A stretch of 64,000 bases of DNA from Parachitinimonas caeni (GTDB lineage Bacteria > Pseudomonadota > Gammaproteobacteria > Burkholderiales > Chitinimonadaceae), in contig NZ_JARRAF010000007.1 in the NCBI RefSeq assembly GCF_030129945.1, positions 124,001-188,000 on the forward strand, written 5' to 3'. Below are positions 44,565 through 53,095 of the stretch, in pieces. The notes beneath the pieces are model-generated. The model saw nothing but the letters and a program-made list of their open reading frames with translations, did not search any database and was not told the origin of the DNA. How positions within the stretch are numbered: position 1 is the first letter of the stretch; the number at the start of each line of letters is the position of its first letter. Position numbers and translations under genes: made by a program.

Positions 44565-46649
44565 ATGCTCAGAACCCGACTGACACTGCTGGTTCTGGCC
44601 GCCCTGATAGTGCTCATATCAGGCCAGATCCTGATGCTTTGGCAACGCGACCAACGCTTTGAAGCACGCTATGCCGACTCGCTGAAACTGTCCCAGGACA
44701 TCGCCTGGAACAAAATTCAGGCACGACAGCTGCAGCTTTTGCAGGAGCATGCTGACAGACTCCTTGGCAATCGTGACCTGGCTTCCGCCCTGACTAGCCA
44801 GGATCGCAACAAGGCCAGCCAGGTATTCGACGCCTATAGCGCCGATAATCCAGGTTTACGGATTGACGCCTATACGCCGCGTCATGCCTTGCTTTACAGC
44901 TCCAGTGCCGATCTGGACCAACGTAGCCTGCTCGATGCCGGTGGCCTGGCCGGGCTGCTGAACAGTAACCGGCCGCTATCGGGCATCAGCCAGCTGGATG
45001 CCCAGCGTTACCAGCTACTGGTTGCACAGCCATTGCATCAGCAAAGCGCTACGGTGGCGGTGATCGCCTTGGGATTTCCGATCAACGAGGCCCTAAGCGA
45101 GCTGAAGCAGAACCTGGCCTCCGAAGCCTATATGATGAACCTGCGGGGCCGGGTCACCCACGGCACCAACCTCACACTGTGGAAAGAAGTTGGAGCCAGC
45201 CCAAACCCCCGGGCGGTCAATGTCCAGCGCATCACGCGGGGTGACATCGTTCATCTGGCAGTGACATTGCCGGTCAAAAACCCAGAGGGGCGCATCATCG
45301 GCGCACTGGTCACCTTGCGCGACATCAGTCGAGCCAATGCCGATGACCGACTCTTCACCCTCGTCTGGGCTGGCATCGGCCTCACTATGGCTGCATTGGT
45401 CACCTTTGGCCTGTTCTTATACATTCGCCGTTCCTTGCAGCCACTTTCCCGTGCGGTAGTTGTGCTGGACTCGTTGGCGCGTGGCGAAACCAACGCTCGC
45501 TTGCCGGATAGTGATGAAGAACTGCAAGGCGAAGCCGGAGACATGGCGCGCGCCGTGGGCGTTTTGCGGGAAGAGCTGGTCAAGCTGGAAATGCTGCGGG
45601 AAGAGCGCTCCCGCCAGCGCTGGCGTCAGGAAAGATTGATACGGGAGCAATTGCTGGCCCTGGCCGTCAACCTGAATGACGAGGCGCGCGACAAAGTCCT
45701 GCGTGATCTTGACCAAGCGCTCAGTGCCGCATCCAGCCAGGATGGCAACCAGCTATCTGCATTGGCCGAGATTCTCGGTCGCCTCTCGGCCCTCATCAAT
45801 GCTCAACAGTCCCGCTTGCTGCAGCTGGTTTACGAGCTGCAGCAGGCCATGGAAACCAAGGCCAGATTAGCCAGCCTGACTCAGGAACTGGAAATCGCCC
45901 GACGCATGCAGTTATCGATCTTGCCCCGCGCCTTCTCGCCACGGGAGGAAGTGGGGATTGCCGCCACCATGATCCCTGCCAAAGAGGTCGGAGGCGACTT
46001 TTACGACTACTTTCTACTCGACGATACACATCTGGGGGTCGTGGTCGCAGATGTTTCCGGCAAAGGGGTGCCGGCTGCCTTCTTCATGGCCATTTCACGC
46101 ACCATGTTGAAGACGCATGCCCGCTTCCTGCGATCGCCCGCCGCATGCCTGGCAAAATTGAATGAACTACTGGCAGCAGAAAACGAACAGATGATGTTTG
46201 TCACGGCGTTTTATGGCGTACTGGATCTGGTAACCGGTGAATTTGCCTTCGCTAATGCCGGCCACAACCCACCCTTGCTGCAAAACCGCCAGGGAGAGCT
46301 GGAATGGCTGCCACAGACGGGCGGTATTGCGCTGGCAGTACTGGACAACGCCGATTACGCCGAGACCGCCATTCGCCTGCAACCAGGCGACACGCTGCTG
46401 ATGTTCACGGATGGCGTGACCGAAGCTATTGACCAGCAAGAAGCACTATTCGGCGAAGCTCGCCTCGCCCACACGCTACAGGCAATTGGCCCGAACAGCC
46501 CGATATCAAGCGTACCCAGCGGCGTTGTAGAGGCGATACGCGAATTTGCGCAGGGTGCATCACAGGCTGACGACATCACCTGTGTGGCATTGCGATTCCA
46601 TCCTGCAGCCCAAACGTCAGCCCAGAATGCTGAGGTTCTTTTGACGTAA
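44565..46649 (+). CDS. SpoIIE-type serine phosphatase with sensor and HAMP domains
   Basis: Membrane-anchored PP2C phosphatase of 694 residues. Helix at about 5-25, extracytoplasmic sensor (dCache-like) to about 265, second helix (about 268-290), HAMP region (RRSLQPLSRAVVVLDSLARGETNARLPDSDEEL), a coiled coil, and a C-terminal SpoIIE domain: LEIARRMQLSILPR, IPAKEVGGDFYDYFLLDDTHLGVVVADVSGKGVPAAFFMA, GHNPPLL, LLMFTDGVTEA, ADDITCVALRF, with metal-binding Asp residues. It should dephosphorylate a STAS antagonist of the RsbW-like kinase. The last five residues (EVLLT) and the stop are encoded by the end of the inverted-repeat element at 46632. Confidence 0.9.
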   Translation: MLRTRLTLLVLAALIVLISGQILMLWQRDQRFEARYADSLKLSQDIAWNKIQARQLQLLQEHADRLLGNRDLASALTSQDRNKASQVFDAYSADNPGLRIDAYTPRHALLYSSSADLDQRSLLDAGGLAGLLNSNRPLSGISQLDAQRYQLLVAQPLHQQSATVAVIALGFPINEALSELKQNLASEAYMMNLRGRVTHGTNLTLWKEVGASPNPRAVNVQRITRGDIVHLAVTLPVKNPEGRIIGALVTLRDISRANADDRLFTLVWAGIGLTMAALVTFGLFLYIRRSLQPLSRAVVVLDSLARGETNARLPDSDEELQGEAGDMARAVGVLREELVKLEMLREERSRQRWRQERLIREQLLALAVNLNDEARDKVLRDLDQALSAASSQDGNQLSALAEILGRLSALINAQQSRLLQLVYELQQAMETKARLASLTQELEIARRMQLSILPRAFSPREEVGIAATMIPAKEVGGDFYDYFLLDDTHLGVVVADVSGKGVPAAFFMAISRTMLKTHARFLRSPAACLAKLNELLAAENEQMMFVTAFYGVLDLVTGEFAFANAGHNPPLLQNRQGELEWLPQTGGIALAVLDNADYAETAIRLQPGDTLLMFTDGVTEAIDQQEALFGEARLAHTLQAIGPNSPISSVPSGVVEAIREFAQGASQADDITCVALRFHPAAQTSAQNAEVLLT

Positions 46650-46778
46650 GGTTTGCCGTCGCGCCGGGCCCTGCGTTGCAGAGTCTTGCATAGAATAACT
46701 ATGCGGCACGCTCTGCGCCTTGTTCCAGGCCGTTTTCTGGCGAAACGCAATCTGCAAACCTTATGTCAACAGAACCTA
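46632..46778. mobile_element. MITE-like element, complete copy 2
   Basis: A 147-base element in opposite orientation to the copy at 16513. Its right end (46754-46778), read on the minus strand, begins TAGGTTCTGTTGACATAAGG; its left end (46632-46656) is GAGGTTCTTTTGACGTAAGG, so the border TA has become GA. The inner sequence from the right end (GTTTCGCCAGAAAACGGCC, GGAACAAGGC, GCCGCATAGTTATTCT) closely follows the left half of copy 1. Both flanking convergent genes end inside it: the TAG at 46776-46778 stops the acetyltransferase gene and the TAA at 46647-46649 stops the phosphatase gene. Confidence 0.85.
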
Positions 46779-47492
46779 ACGGACAAAGCAGACCTTTGCT
46801 GAATCGCCTTCCCTCAAGTCTGCCACGCCGACCCAGCCATTCGTCACATGCTCCGCCTGAGAAGCGAAATCGTCGCTAGCCAACCAGATTTTTTGAGTTC
46901 CTGCAGGCGTTACCCGGCTATTGAGGTTGATATACAACAACTGACGCCGCAAAGTGTCATGACCGCAATGCAGCTCGCCCACCCAGCGAATATACATTCC
47001 CTGCTTGAGCATATTGTGACGACTGGGGTGGTTGTAGAGCGACACCATAGCTAATCCATGGCAACGCTGGTGAGCCTCGCAGACTGCAAATCGGGCCGCA
47101 ATCAGCAGCCTTTGCAAACCTCTGCCGCGATACCCTTTTGCAACCATGCAGCTGGCAATATGAGCGACATTGGCGCATTCCAGATCAGACAGGCCTACCA
47201 CTTTTCCCAAATTGTCTTCGTCGCCTCTTTCAGGGAAACCTACGGCTGCGTACGCGATCAAGGTATCCTTATCGAACAAACCGATAGTCTGCCCTCTAGG
47301 ACCGCAATGTTCGGCAACAAAACTGTGTTCGTTATCCTCTTGAACGTAAACATCCGGATGAACCAACTCGGCCAATACCGAATGACGCAAGGAAATAACC
47401 AGCCCAGCATCCGACTCATTCAACAAACGCGCTCTATATCCTTGAATCTCTGAAGGAAAGGGCGTATGCAAAGTCGGTTTTGATAAATTCAT
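46776..47492 (-). CDS. GNAT-family N-acetyltransferase
   Basis: Protein of 238 residues with the GNAT acetyl-CoA site: ECANVAHIASCMVAKGYRGRGLQRLLIAARFAVCEA, in which the Q/RxxGxG/A loop reads KGYRGRGLQ. Flanking strands YRARLLNESDAGLVISLRHSVL and HGLAMVSLYNHPSRHNMLKQGM fit the fold. The substrate is unknown. A C-terminal segment of about 60 residues is beyond the core. Its stop TAG is the terminal TAG of the inverted-repeat element. Confidence 0.8.
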   Translation of the reverse strand: MNLSKPTLHTPFPSEIQGYRARLLNESDAGLVISLRHSVLAELVHPDVYVQEDNEHSFVAEHCGPRGQTIGLFDKDTLIAYAAVGFPERGDEDNLGKVVGLSDLECANVAHIASCMVAKGYRGRGLQRLLIAARFAVCEAHQRCHGLAMVSLYNHPSRHNMLKQGMYIRWVGELHCGHDTLRRQLLYINLNSRVTPAGTQKIWLASDDFASQAEHVTNGWVGVADLREGDSAKVCFVR

Positions 47493-47670
47493 GTTTTCAC
47501 TCCGCAGTGCAATACAACGCCTTGCACGGGCAATTTTTTTGATTTGTGTCGGTCAGATTCAATCTTTGCTCACCGAATTTCATGAAACTTGCGACAATGC
47601 GGCCTAGACTCGAAAGACGCACTCGGCACTAAAATAGCGTCCTAACCCGTCCTTCATTGCGAGATACGCC

Positions 47671-48123
47671 ATGTCAGACCTGAACAATCCATCCCGTCGA
47701 ATCCGTCCCTACCGCCCCAGTGATGAGGCAGATACCGTCAATCTGATCCACCTTGCAGGTTTGGGTCAGTACCCCAACGATCCACTTGCCGACATTCGTC
47801 GTATTCACGAAACCGACGGCGGGCAGATCTTCATTCTGGAATCCGATGATCGCCTGATCGGCTGCATCGTCGCTTCTTTCGACGGCCGTCGTGGCTGGGT
47901 TTATTACCTCGCCGTCCACCCTGATGAGCAAACCAAGGGGCTTGGCAGGGACCTCATGGTCTACGCGGAAGCCTGGCTCAAACAGCAAGGGGCGCCGAAG
48001 GTGCTCTTATTGATCCGCGATGTCAACCGACATACCGCAGATTTCTACGCCAAGCTTGGCTACTCCGAAGAACCCTGCTTCTGCATGGGACGCTGGCTGG
48101 ATACCCCGCCGCAGTCCCACTGA
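47671..48123 (+). CDS. GNAT-family acetyltransferase (YpeA-like)
   Basis: Acetyltransferase of 150 residues. RRIRPYRPSDEADTVNLIHLAGL opens the fold; the acetyl-CoA motif is YYLAVHPDEQTKGLGRDLMVYAEAWLKQQG, followed by VLLLIRDVNRHTADFYAKLGYSEEPCFCMGRWLD, similar to E. coli YpeA. The substrate is unknown. ATG 47671 is preceded by GCGAGATACGCC. It ends at a strong terminator. Confidence 0.87.
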   Translation: MSDLNNPSRRIRPYRPSDEADTVNLIHLAGLGQYPNDPLADIRRIHETDGGQIFILESDDRLIGCIVASFDGRRGWVYYLAVHPDEQTKGLGRDLMVYAEAWLKQQGAPKVLLLIRDVNRHTADFYAKLGYSEEPCFCMGRWLDTPPQSH

Positions 48124-48132
48124 ACCGCTCCA

Positions 48133-48159
48133 CCCGCTTCCCCATGAAGCGGGTTTTTT
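48133..48159 (+). terminator. Terminator of the YpeA-like gene
   Basis: Stem CCCGCTTC (48133-48140) and GAAGCGGG (48146-48153), loop CCCAT, then TTTTTT. Confidence 0.9.
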
Positions 48160-48170
48160 ATTTCCAGCGT

Positions 48171-49289
48171 TTACTTTGCCCCGACCGCAGCGGGGGTAAC
48201 CGGCCCACCACTTGGCAAAGCAGCCTGTGGGTTGGCCGGGGTAACAGGTGGCGGAGGCGTAACCACCACATCTGCAACATTCAGCAACGATAACGGCGGG
48301 TAAACCCTGAGTGCTTTCGCTGTTGGCATGTTGATCAGCAACGAGAATTTCTGCAGGGTTTCTGCCGGAATCGTCTCAATCGCCCTTCCCTCATCCAAAA
48401 TCTGCGCGGCCTTGTATGCCGCAAAGCGCCCCACGTTGGGGCCGGCACTGAACAACCCGAACAATGCCCTGGAGGTTCTCACCGCACTTTCAGTTGCCGA
48501 GAAAGTCGGCAGATTGACCTCCAGAGCCGTGGCGGTAACCACGTCACGGTTGGTTAACGAAACAAAGGTATCCGGACCCATATAAAGAAAATCTGCCTTT
48601 TCAGCCGCAATCTTGCGCACCAGATCTGGCAACACCTTCGGGTCTGGCTGGCCATCAGGACCAAGCGCCACGGGTTCGGACAACAGCACAAACTGGTTTT
48701 TTGCGGCTTCCTTTTCGAGTTCCTTCTTCACATTGACTGCATTGGGCTCTTTGGGGTTGTAAATAAACCCCAGGCGACTGAACTTGCGATAGGTCGCGAT
48801 GGCCTTCAGCTGAACCGGAAGCGGCGCCAGATGGCTGGCACCCGTTAAGTTGCGCCCCGGCTTCTCGGCACTATGCAGTAACTTGCTGCCTATCGGATCA
48901 GACACTGTCGTGAATACGATTGGTATGTCCCGAATATATTTCTGTGGTGCATCAGTATCGTAGGTACCTGCAATAGCCAGCGTCGTTGGTGTTCCCCAAG
49001 TGTAGACAAGGTCCGGCTTGGCAGCCCGTACATCACTCACCAGCTTGGCACTGTCCTCGGCCTTACCACTCCAGCGAATCGAAACATACTCAATCTGCAA
49101 GCCACGTTTCTTGAGATAGTCTCTAAACGCTGCTTCAATCGTGTTTTCGGCACGCGGCACCGCAATCACAATTCGAAACTGGCGTGCGCCTTCGGCCCAG
49201 GCAGACTGACTGACAATCAGACCTGTCAGCAAAAACAGCACGAAATACCTCGCGCGTCGGGCAATTTGTACAATTGACAACAAAATCAC
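48171..49289 (-). CDS. ABC-type substrate-binding protein (PF04392 family)
   Basis: Exported binding protein of about 372 residues. I choose GTG 49289 because CCGGAGAG lies about six bases before it; a hydrophobic signal region (YFVLFLLTGLIVSQSAWA) follows. The periplasmic-binding fold shows FRIVIAVPRAENTIEAAFRDYLKKRG, DLVYTWGTPTTLAIAGTY, IPIVFTTVSDPIGSKLL and LGFIYNPKEPNAVNVKKELEKEA, as in the ABC_sub_bind family. A Pro/Ala-rich tail ends the protein. No permease or ATPase genes are adjacent; instead the gene faces away from a sensor and sensor-MFS pair, so it may deliver a ligand to these sensors rather than to a transporter. Confidence 0.82.
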   Translation of the reverse strand: MILLSIVQIARRARYFVLFLLTGLIVSQSAWAEGARQFRIVIAVPRAENTIEAAFRDYLKKRGLQIEYVSIRWSGKAEDSAKLVSDVRAAKPDLVYTWGTPTTLAIAGTYDTDAPQKYIRDIPIVFTTVSDPIGSKLLHSAEKPGRNLTGASHLAPLPVQLKAIATYRKFSRLGFIYNPKEPNAVNVKKELEKEAAKNQFVLLSEPVALGPDGQPDPKVLPDLVRKIAAEKADFLYMGPDTFVSLTNRDVVTATALEVNLPTFSATESAVRTSRALFGLFSAGPNVGRFAAYKAAQILDEGRAIETIPAETLQKFSLLINMPTAKALRVYPPLSLLNVADVVVTPPPPVTPANPQAALPSGGPVTPAAVGAK

Positions 49290-49416
49290 GGCAAACTCTC
49301 CGGTTTCCTGCTTGGCGCCGTTTGGCGCCATAAGCAGGGGCAAACTATAGTCACATCGTTATTATTTACCCTCCAGTATAAGCAGGGAACCCAATCCCCG
49401 GAGACACATCCCCACT

Positions 49417-50298
49417 ATGAATGCCGCGCAAGCTGTTTCAGCCCCCGCACGCGCGACTGGTCGCAAAGGTATTTTGCTTGCCATCTGCTTCGTCGCACTG
49501 GTATGCCTTGGACTCGCTACTCTATTGATTTCATTAAGAATAGAGAAAGCCATGGATAACCTGACCGAGTCGCGTCTCAACATTGTTGGCGACCAGCTGG
49601 AAGACTCGGTTGAAGCTGGATTTCGTCTAGGTCTAAAGTTGCAAGATATGACCGAGTTACAACGTCTCGCCATCGAGCAGATCGGTAACGACCCTCATCT
49701 GACTGCCATCATGATTCTTGACGACAGTCTGTTACGCGCTTCGACTGACCCCACCAGCAAGAAAATTCGCGCGATTACCCAGGCAGATGTCATCCAGAGC
49801 CGCAAACTTTCAGTCGGAAACTCGCAAAGCCTCGACAGAATCCCACCCGATTGGCTGTTGCGGCTATCGAAGGACAACGCCGAAAATGCCACCTTCGATA
49901 AACGGATCGGCAATCTCGCGGTTCACGGTGCCTTGGCGCGCGATGCACAAGGTAGGCCCGCAGCGACCATCTGGCTCATATACGACCGTATTGAAACCGT
50001 GAGCTCTGGCAATGCGCTGGCTACCCTGCTCTGGAAAGACAGCTTGATTGGCGTTGGCGGTGTCGTGCTGGTCGGCGCAGCGGTCGTGGCCCTGTTCAGC
50101 GGACTGATGCGTCACCTGCTATCAACGGCTCAAGCCGAAGTACAGCGTGATGAAGGCCCCGCCGAATTACCCGCCATTCCGGGTTTGCCGCTATCTACCG
50201 CGCTCAATCAACTTGATCACGCTGAACAATCTCTTGCTGAAGCCGAGGCTGAAATCTCCCGACTGCAAAACAGCGCCTCGACGGGCAAAAAAATATGA
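49417..50298 (+). CDS. Membrane-bound sensor-like protein, module 2
   Basis: Protein of 293 residues with the same layout as the one at 42009: cytoplasmic start, helix (about 20-42), extracytoplasmic domain of about 165 residues (RLNIVGDQLEDSVEAGFRLGLKLQDMTELQRLAIEQIGNDPHLTAIMILDDS, Cache-like), second helix (about 209-233), then a cytoplasmic helical tail (LDHAEQSLAEAEAEISRLQNSA). No output domain. The next gene overlaps its stop by four bases (ATGA), so the two are made together. Confidence 0.75.
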   Translation: MNAAQAVSAPARATGRKGILLAICFVALVCLGLATLLISLRIEKAMDNLTESRLNIVGDQLEDSVEAGFRLGLKLQDMTELQRLAIEQIGNDPHLTAIMILDDSLLRASTDPTSKKIRAITQADVIQSRKLSVGNSQSLDRIPPDWLLRLSKDNAENATFDKRIGNLAVHGALARDAQGRPAATIWLIYDRIETVSSGNALATLLWKDSLIGVGGVVLVGAAVVALFSGLMRHLLSTAQAEVQRDEGPAELPAIPGLPLSTALNQLDHAEQSLAEAEAEISRLQNSASTGKKI

Positions 50299-52334
50299 CG
50301 AGACAAATCCTGCTTTCCATGTCCAGCCGTCTTCTGCTTGCCACCTTATTAGCCAGTCTATTGGGCGGGTTGATATTCCTGGTAATCGAAGCGCGCCAGG
50401 CAGGTAGCCCCTTAATCGCAAACTCCATCGAGAAAAACTCGCTGGTGATTGGCCGGTCACTACAAAGCCAGCTCAACCGGGCCTTGAATCTGGGCATTCC
50501 GCCAGATCAGCTGTTTGGTGTAGAAGAATCCTTCGCCCACGAACTGGAGTCGCGTCATGAGCTCGAATTCATCGCGTTGACAGGCTCCGATGATCGCCAG
50601 CTCGCTGTCATCGTGCGCTATGAGCGAGACGTTGCTGCAGTGAGGGAATACCTGTCTTCGGGACAGGAAACCCGTAGCCAGTCGCGTTACCGTCATCTGA
50701 CGCTACCGCTGATCAGTGGAGACCTACAGCTGCAGATCGGCTTTCCTGCCGACTACATCGACCGGCAAGTCGGTGACATCATGTTCGATCTGGCGGTTGC
50801 GGTATTAGTAGCGATAGTGCTGGTACTGGAATGCCTGCGCTTTTTCGCCCGCCGTTGGCGCAAACAGCCGCTGACCATCTTGGGCTCCTTGCTGCGCTCG
50901 ATTAAACGCGGCGATTTGAGTCGGCGCGCCAATCTGTCCGGCAACCATAGCGTTGCCCATATCGCCGCCTACTTTGATCAGCGCCAGGACCAGCTGCGCA
51001 AACGCTATGAAGTGCTACGGCATAAAGTCTCCCTGCTGGGAGAATCCGGACACCACGCCACCGATCAAGCCATGGCACGGCTTGATCGCCTGGCGGTCCA
51101 ATACAGCCTGGGATATCGCGGTGCGCTCGCCCCACCCGATGCCACCATAGGCATACGCCTGATCATTTTTCTGATCGCTCTCTCTGAAGAGCTGAGTCGT
51201 CCCTTCTTTGCAGTCTTTGCTGGTGAGCTGGTGGGGCCAGACGCTCCACTCTCCTCTGCCGCCATGATCGGCATCCCGATTACCGCCTTCATGCTGGTCT
51301 GGGCACTGTCCCAGCCGCTGGGGCCGATGCTGGCCCAAAGGGTAGGTTTACGAAAAGGCATGCTGCTATCCGGTCTGCTGGCTGGCGGCTGCCTCGCCTT
51401 GACCGGCTTCGCTCAGCGTTGGGAAGTGCTGGCCGTTCTACGTGGGCTGACGGGGTTGGGTTACGGTCTGATGCTGATCTTCGGCCAGGCAGCCGTTATT
51501 CGCGCCACATCGCTGGAAACGCGCGCCAGAGGGCTGGCTGAAGTCGCTGCCGCCGTAGTGGCTGCCGGGGTCTGCGGACCAATGCTGGGTGGTGCCATTG
51601 CCGACAAGTTTGGTTACGAAGCGGCCTTTGTCGCTTGCGCGTTGTGTGCCATCTCTGCGGCCATGCTGACGCTTCGGGTTCTGCCGCCGCAGCTGAGCCA
51701 AACCGAGCTTTCGTCCCCGCCCGGACTGCGCACAATCTTGAAATACCTGAAAGACCGCAAATTCGGTGGCTTGATTGTGTTCTCTGCCGTTCCAACCAAA
51801 TTTGCCGCGACAGCGATTCTGGTAGTGCTCGCACCACTTGCCATGGCAGATGCCGGGGCCTCCAAAGCCGCAACAGGCCGGATGATCCTGCTGTACTTCC
51901 TCAGCTTCATGTTGGTCGCCGGTTGGGCAGCCCGCATGTCGGATCGCATGGGGCGTCGCAAGCCCTTCCTGTTGCTGGGCGGCATTGGTTCAGCTTTGGG
52001 ATGTATCGCAGCAGTCATGATCGATGGCCAGCTGGGCATTGCCTTGTGTTGCGCCTTGCTCGGAGCATCACAAGCGTGTATCAGCGCACCACAGCTGGCG
52101 CTCGTCACCAGCCTGGTCCGACGCGATAGGGATAGAAGTGAAGCGGAAATGGGCCTGGGTGTATTCCGTCTGCTGGAACGCATCGGCAGTGTACTGGCGC
52201 CTTTTGCCGCAGCATTATTGGCCACGCGCTTTTCCCGCATGGAAGCGATCGGTGCCATTGGCGCCATACTGTTCGTCTGCGCCATCCTCACATCGCTAGC
52301 CCTGATACGCCATCGGGAAGGCCGACAGGCCTGA
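50295..52334 (+). CDS. Sensor-MFS fusion membrane protein, module 2
   Basis: Protein of 679 residues. Helix 1 (about 10-30), extracytoplasmic sensor with RSLQSQLNRALNLGIPPDQLFGVEESFAHELESRHELEFI, helix 2 (about 160-185), HAMP-like region (LGSLLRSIKRGDLSRRANLSGNH), then an MFS domain of about twelve helices from about 290. MFS features: LRGLTGLGYGLMLIFGQAAVIRA, GPMLGGAIADKFGYEAAF, and motif A-like AARMSDRMGRRKPFLLLGG between helices 8 and 9. This is a sensory input fused to a transporter fold; whether it transports or only signals is unknown. It is paralogous to the protein at 42777. Confidence 0.78.
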   Translation: MTRQILLSMSSRLLLATLLASLLGGLIFLVIEARQAGSPLIANSIEKNSLVIGRSLQSQLNRALNLGIPPDQLFGVEESFAHELESRHELEFIALTGSDDRQLAVIVRYERDVAAVREYLSSGQETRSQSRYRHLTLPLISGDLQLQIGFPADYIDRQVGDIMFDLAVAVLVAIVLVLECLRFFARRWRKQPLTILGSLLRSIKRGDLSRRANLSGNHSVAHIAAYFDQRQDQLRKRYEVLRHKVSLLGESGHHATDQAMARLDRLAVQYSLGYRGALAPPDATIGIRLIIFLIALSEELSRPFFAVFAGELVGPDAPLSSAAMIGIPITAFMLVWALSQPLGPMLAQRVGLRKGMLLSGLLAGGCLALTGFAQRWEVLAVLRGLTGLGYGLMLIFGQAAVIRATSLETRARGLAEVAAAVVAAGVCGPMLGGAIADKFGYEAAFVACALCAISAAMLTLRVLPPQLSQTELSSPPGLRTILKYLKDRKFGGLIVFSAVPTKFAATAILVVLAPLAMADAGASKAATGRMILLYFLSFMLVAGWAARMSDRMGRRKPFLLLGGIGSALGCIAAVMIDGQLGIALCCALLGASQACISAPQLALVTSLVRRDRDRSEAEMGLGVFRLLERIGSVLAPFAAALLATRFSRMEAIGAIGAILFVCAILTSLALIRHREGRQA

Positions 52335-52663
52335 TCCAGCCCCCAAGCCATCAACAATGGCCTTCAAGAAATCAAGGATAACGGGGCGGTGCCTATACCG
52401 CCCCCCCTGCCCCTGCAGACCACACGAGCCAGAGCTGCCTCTATACCCACTCGACAGGTCCAACACCGTGTACTGAACATCCCCTGCCGTGCAAGCCAGA
52501 GCGTGGCTGCTATAGTGAAGCTGTAGTGGCTCGCCTGACATTTGCCTTGAGTACACCGGCAACGACTGGGGAGCACACCGTAAGCCCACTGCATCGCCAC
52601 GCTTAGGGCAGGCGTCGCGACGCTGACTCTGATCTGCCAGCCAACACACGGAGGACCTAACGA
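52335..52663. other. Intergenic stretch with GC hairpin
   Basis: About 329 bases. An 8-bp inverted repeat GGGGCGGT (52383-52390) and ACCGCCCC (52397-52404) lies 50 bases after the sensor-MFS gene but has no T-run, so it is a weak terminator candidate. The rest presumably holds the promoter of the CBS gene; I see no gene in it. GGAGG at about 52651 precedes the CBS start. Confidence 0.5.
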
Positions 52664-53095
52664 ATGAAGACCGCGCGTCAACTATTGCAAGAAAAGCACA
52701 GGCAAGGCGTATTCGCGGTGCGCCCGGAGGCGACGGTCTACCAAGCCTTGCAGCTGATGGCAGAAAAAGACATTGGCGCTGTTCTGGTTATGGATGGCGA
52801 CAAACTGCTAGGTATTTTTTCGGAGCGCGACTATGCGCGTAAAGTGGTACTGCAGGGGAAAACCTCAGCCGGAACGCCTATCACCGAAATCATGACCCGG
52901 CGGGTGGTATTTGCCAAACCATCACAAACTGTGGATGAATGTATGGCCATCATGTCGGAGAAACGCTTCCGACACTTGCCGGTCATGGATGGCAACACCG
53001 TCCTTGGCGTACTTTCGATCACCGATCTGGTGCGTGAAACCATTGCAGAACAGCAATTCCTGATCGCCCAGCTCGAAAACTACATCATGCACTGA
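52664..53095 (+). CDS. CBS-domain protein
   Basis: Two tandem CBS domains in 143 residues: VFAVRPEATVYQALQLMAEKDIGAVLVMDGDKLLGIFSERDYARKVVL and IMTRRVVFAKPSQTVDECMAIMSEKRFRHLPVMDGNTVLGVLSITDLVR. Stand-alone CBS pairs bind adenine nucleotides or related ligands and act as sensors; the partner is unknown. GGAGG precedes the ATG. The next gene starts at the base after its stop. Confidence 0.9.
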   Translation: MKTARQLLQEKHRQGVFAVRPEATVYQALQLMAEKDIGAVLVMDGDKLLGIFSERDYARKVVLQGKTSAGTPITEIMTRRVVFAKPSQTVDECMAIMSEKRFRHLPVMDGNTVLGVLSITDLVRETIAEQQFLIAQLENYIMH

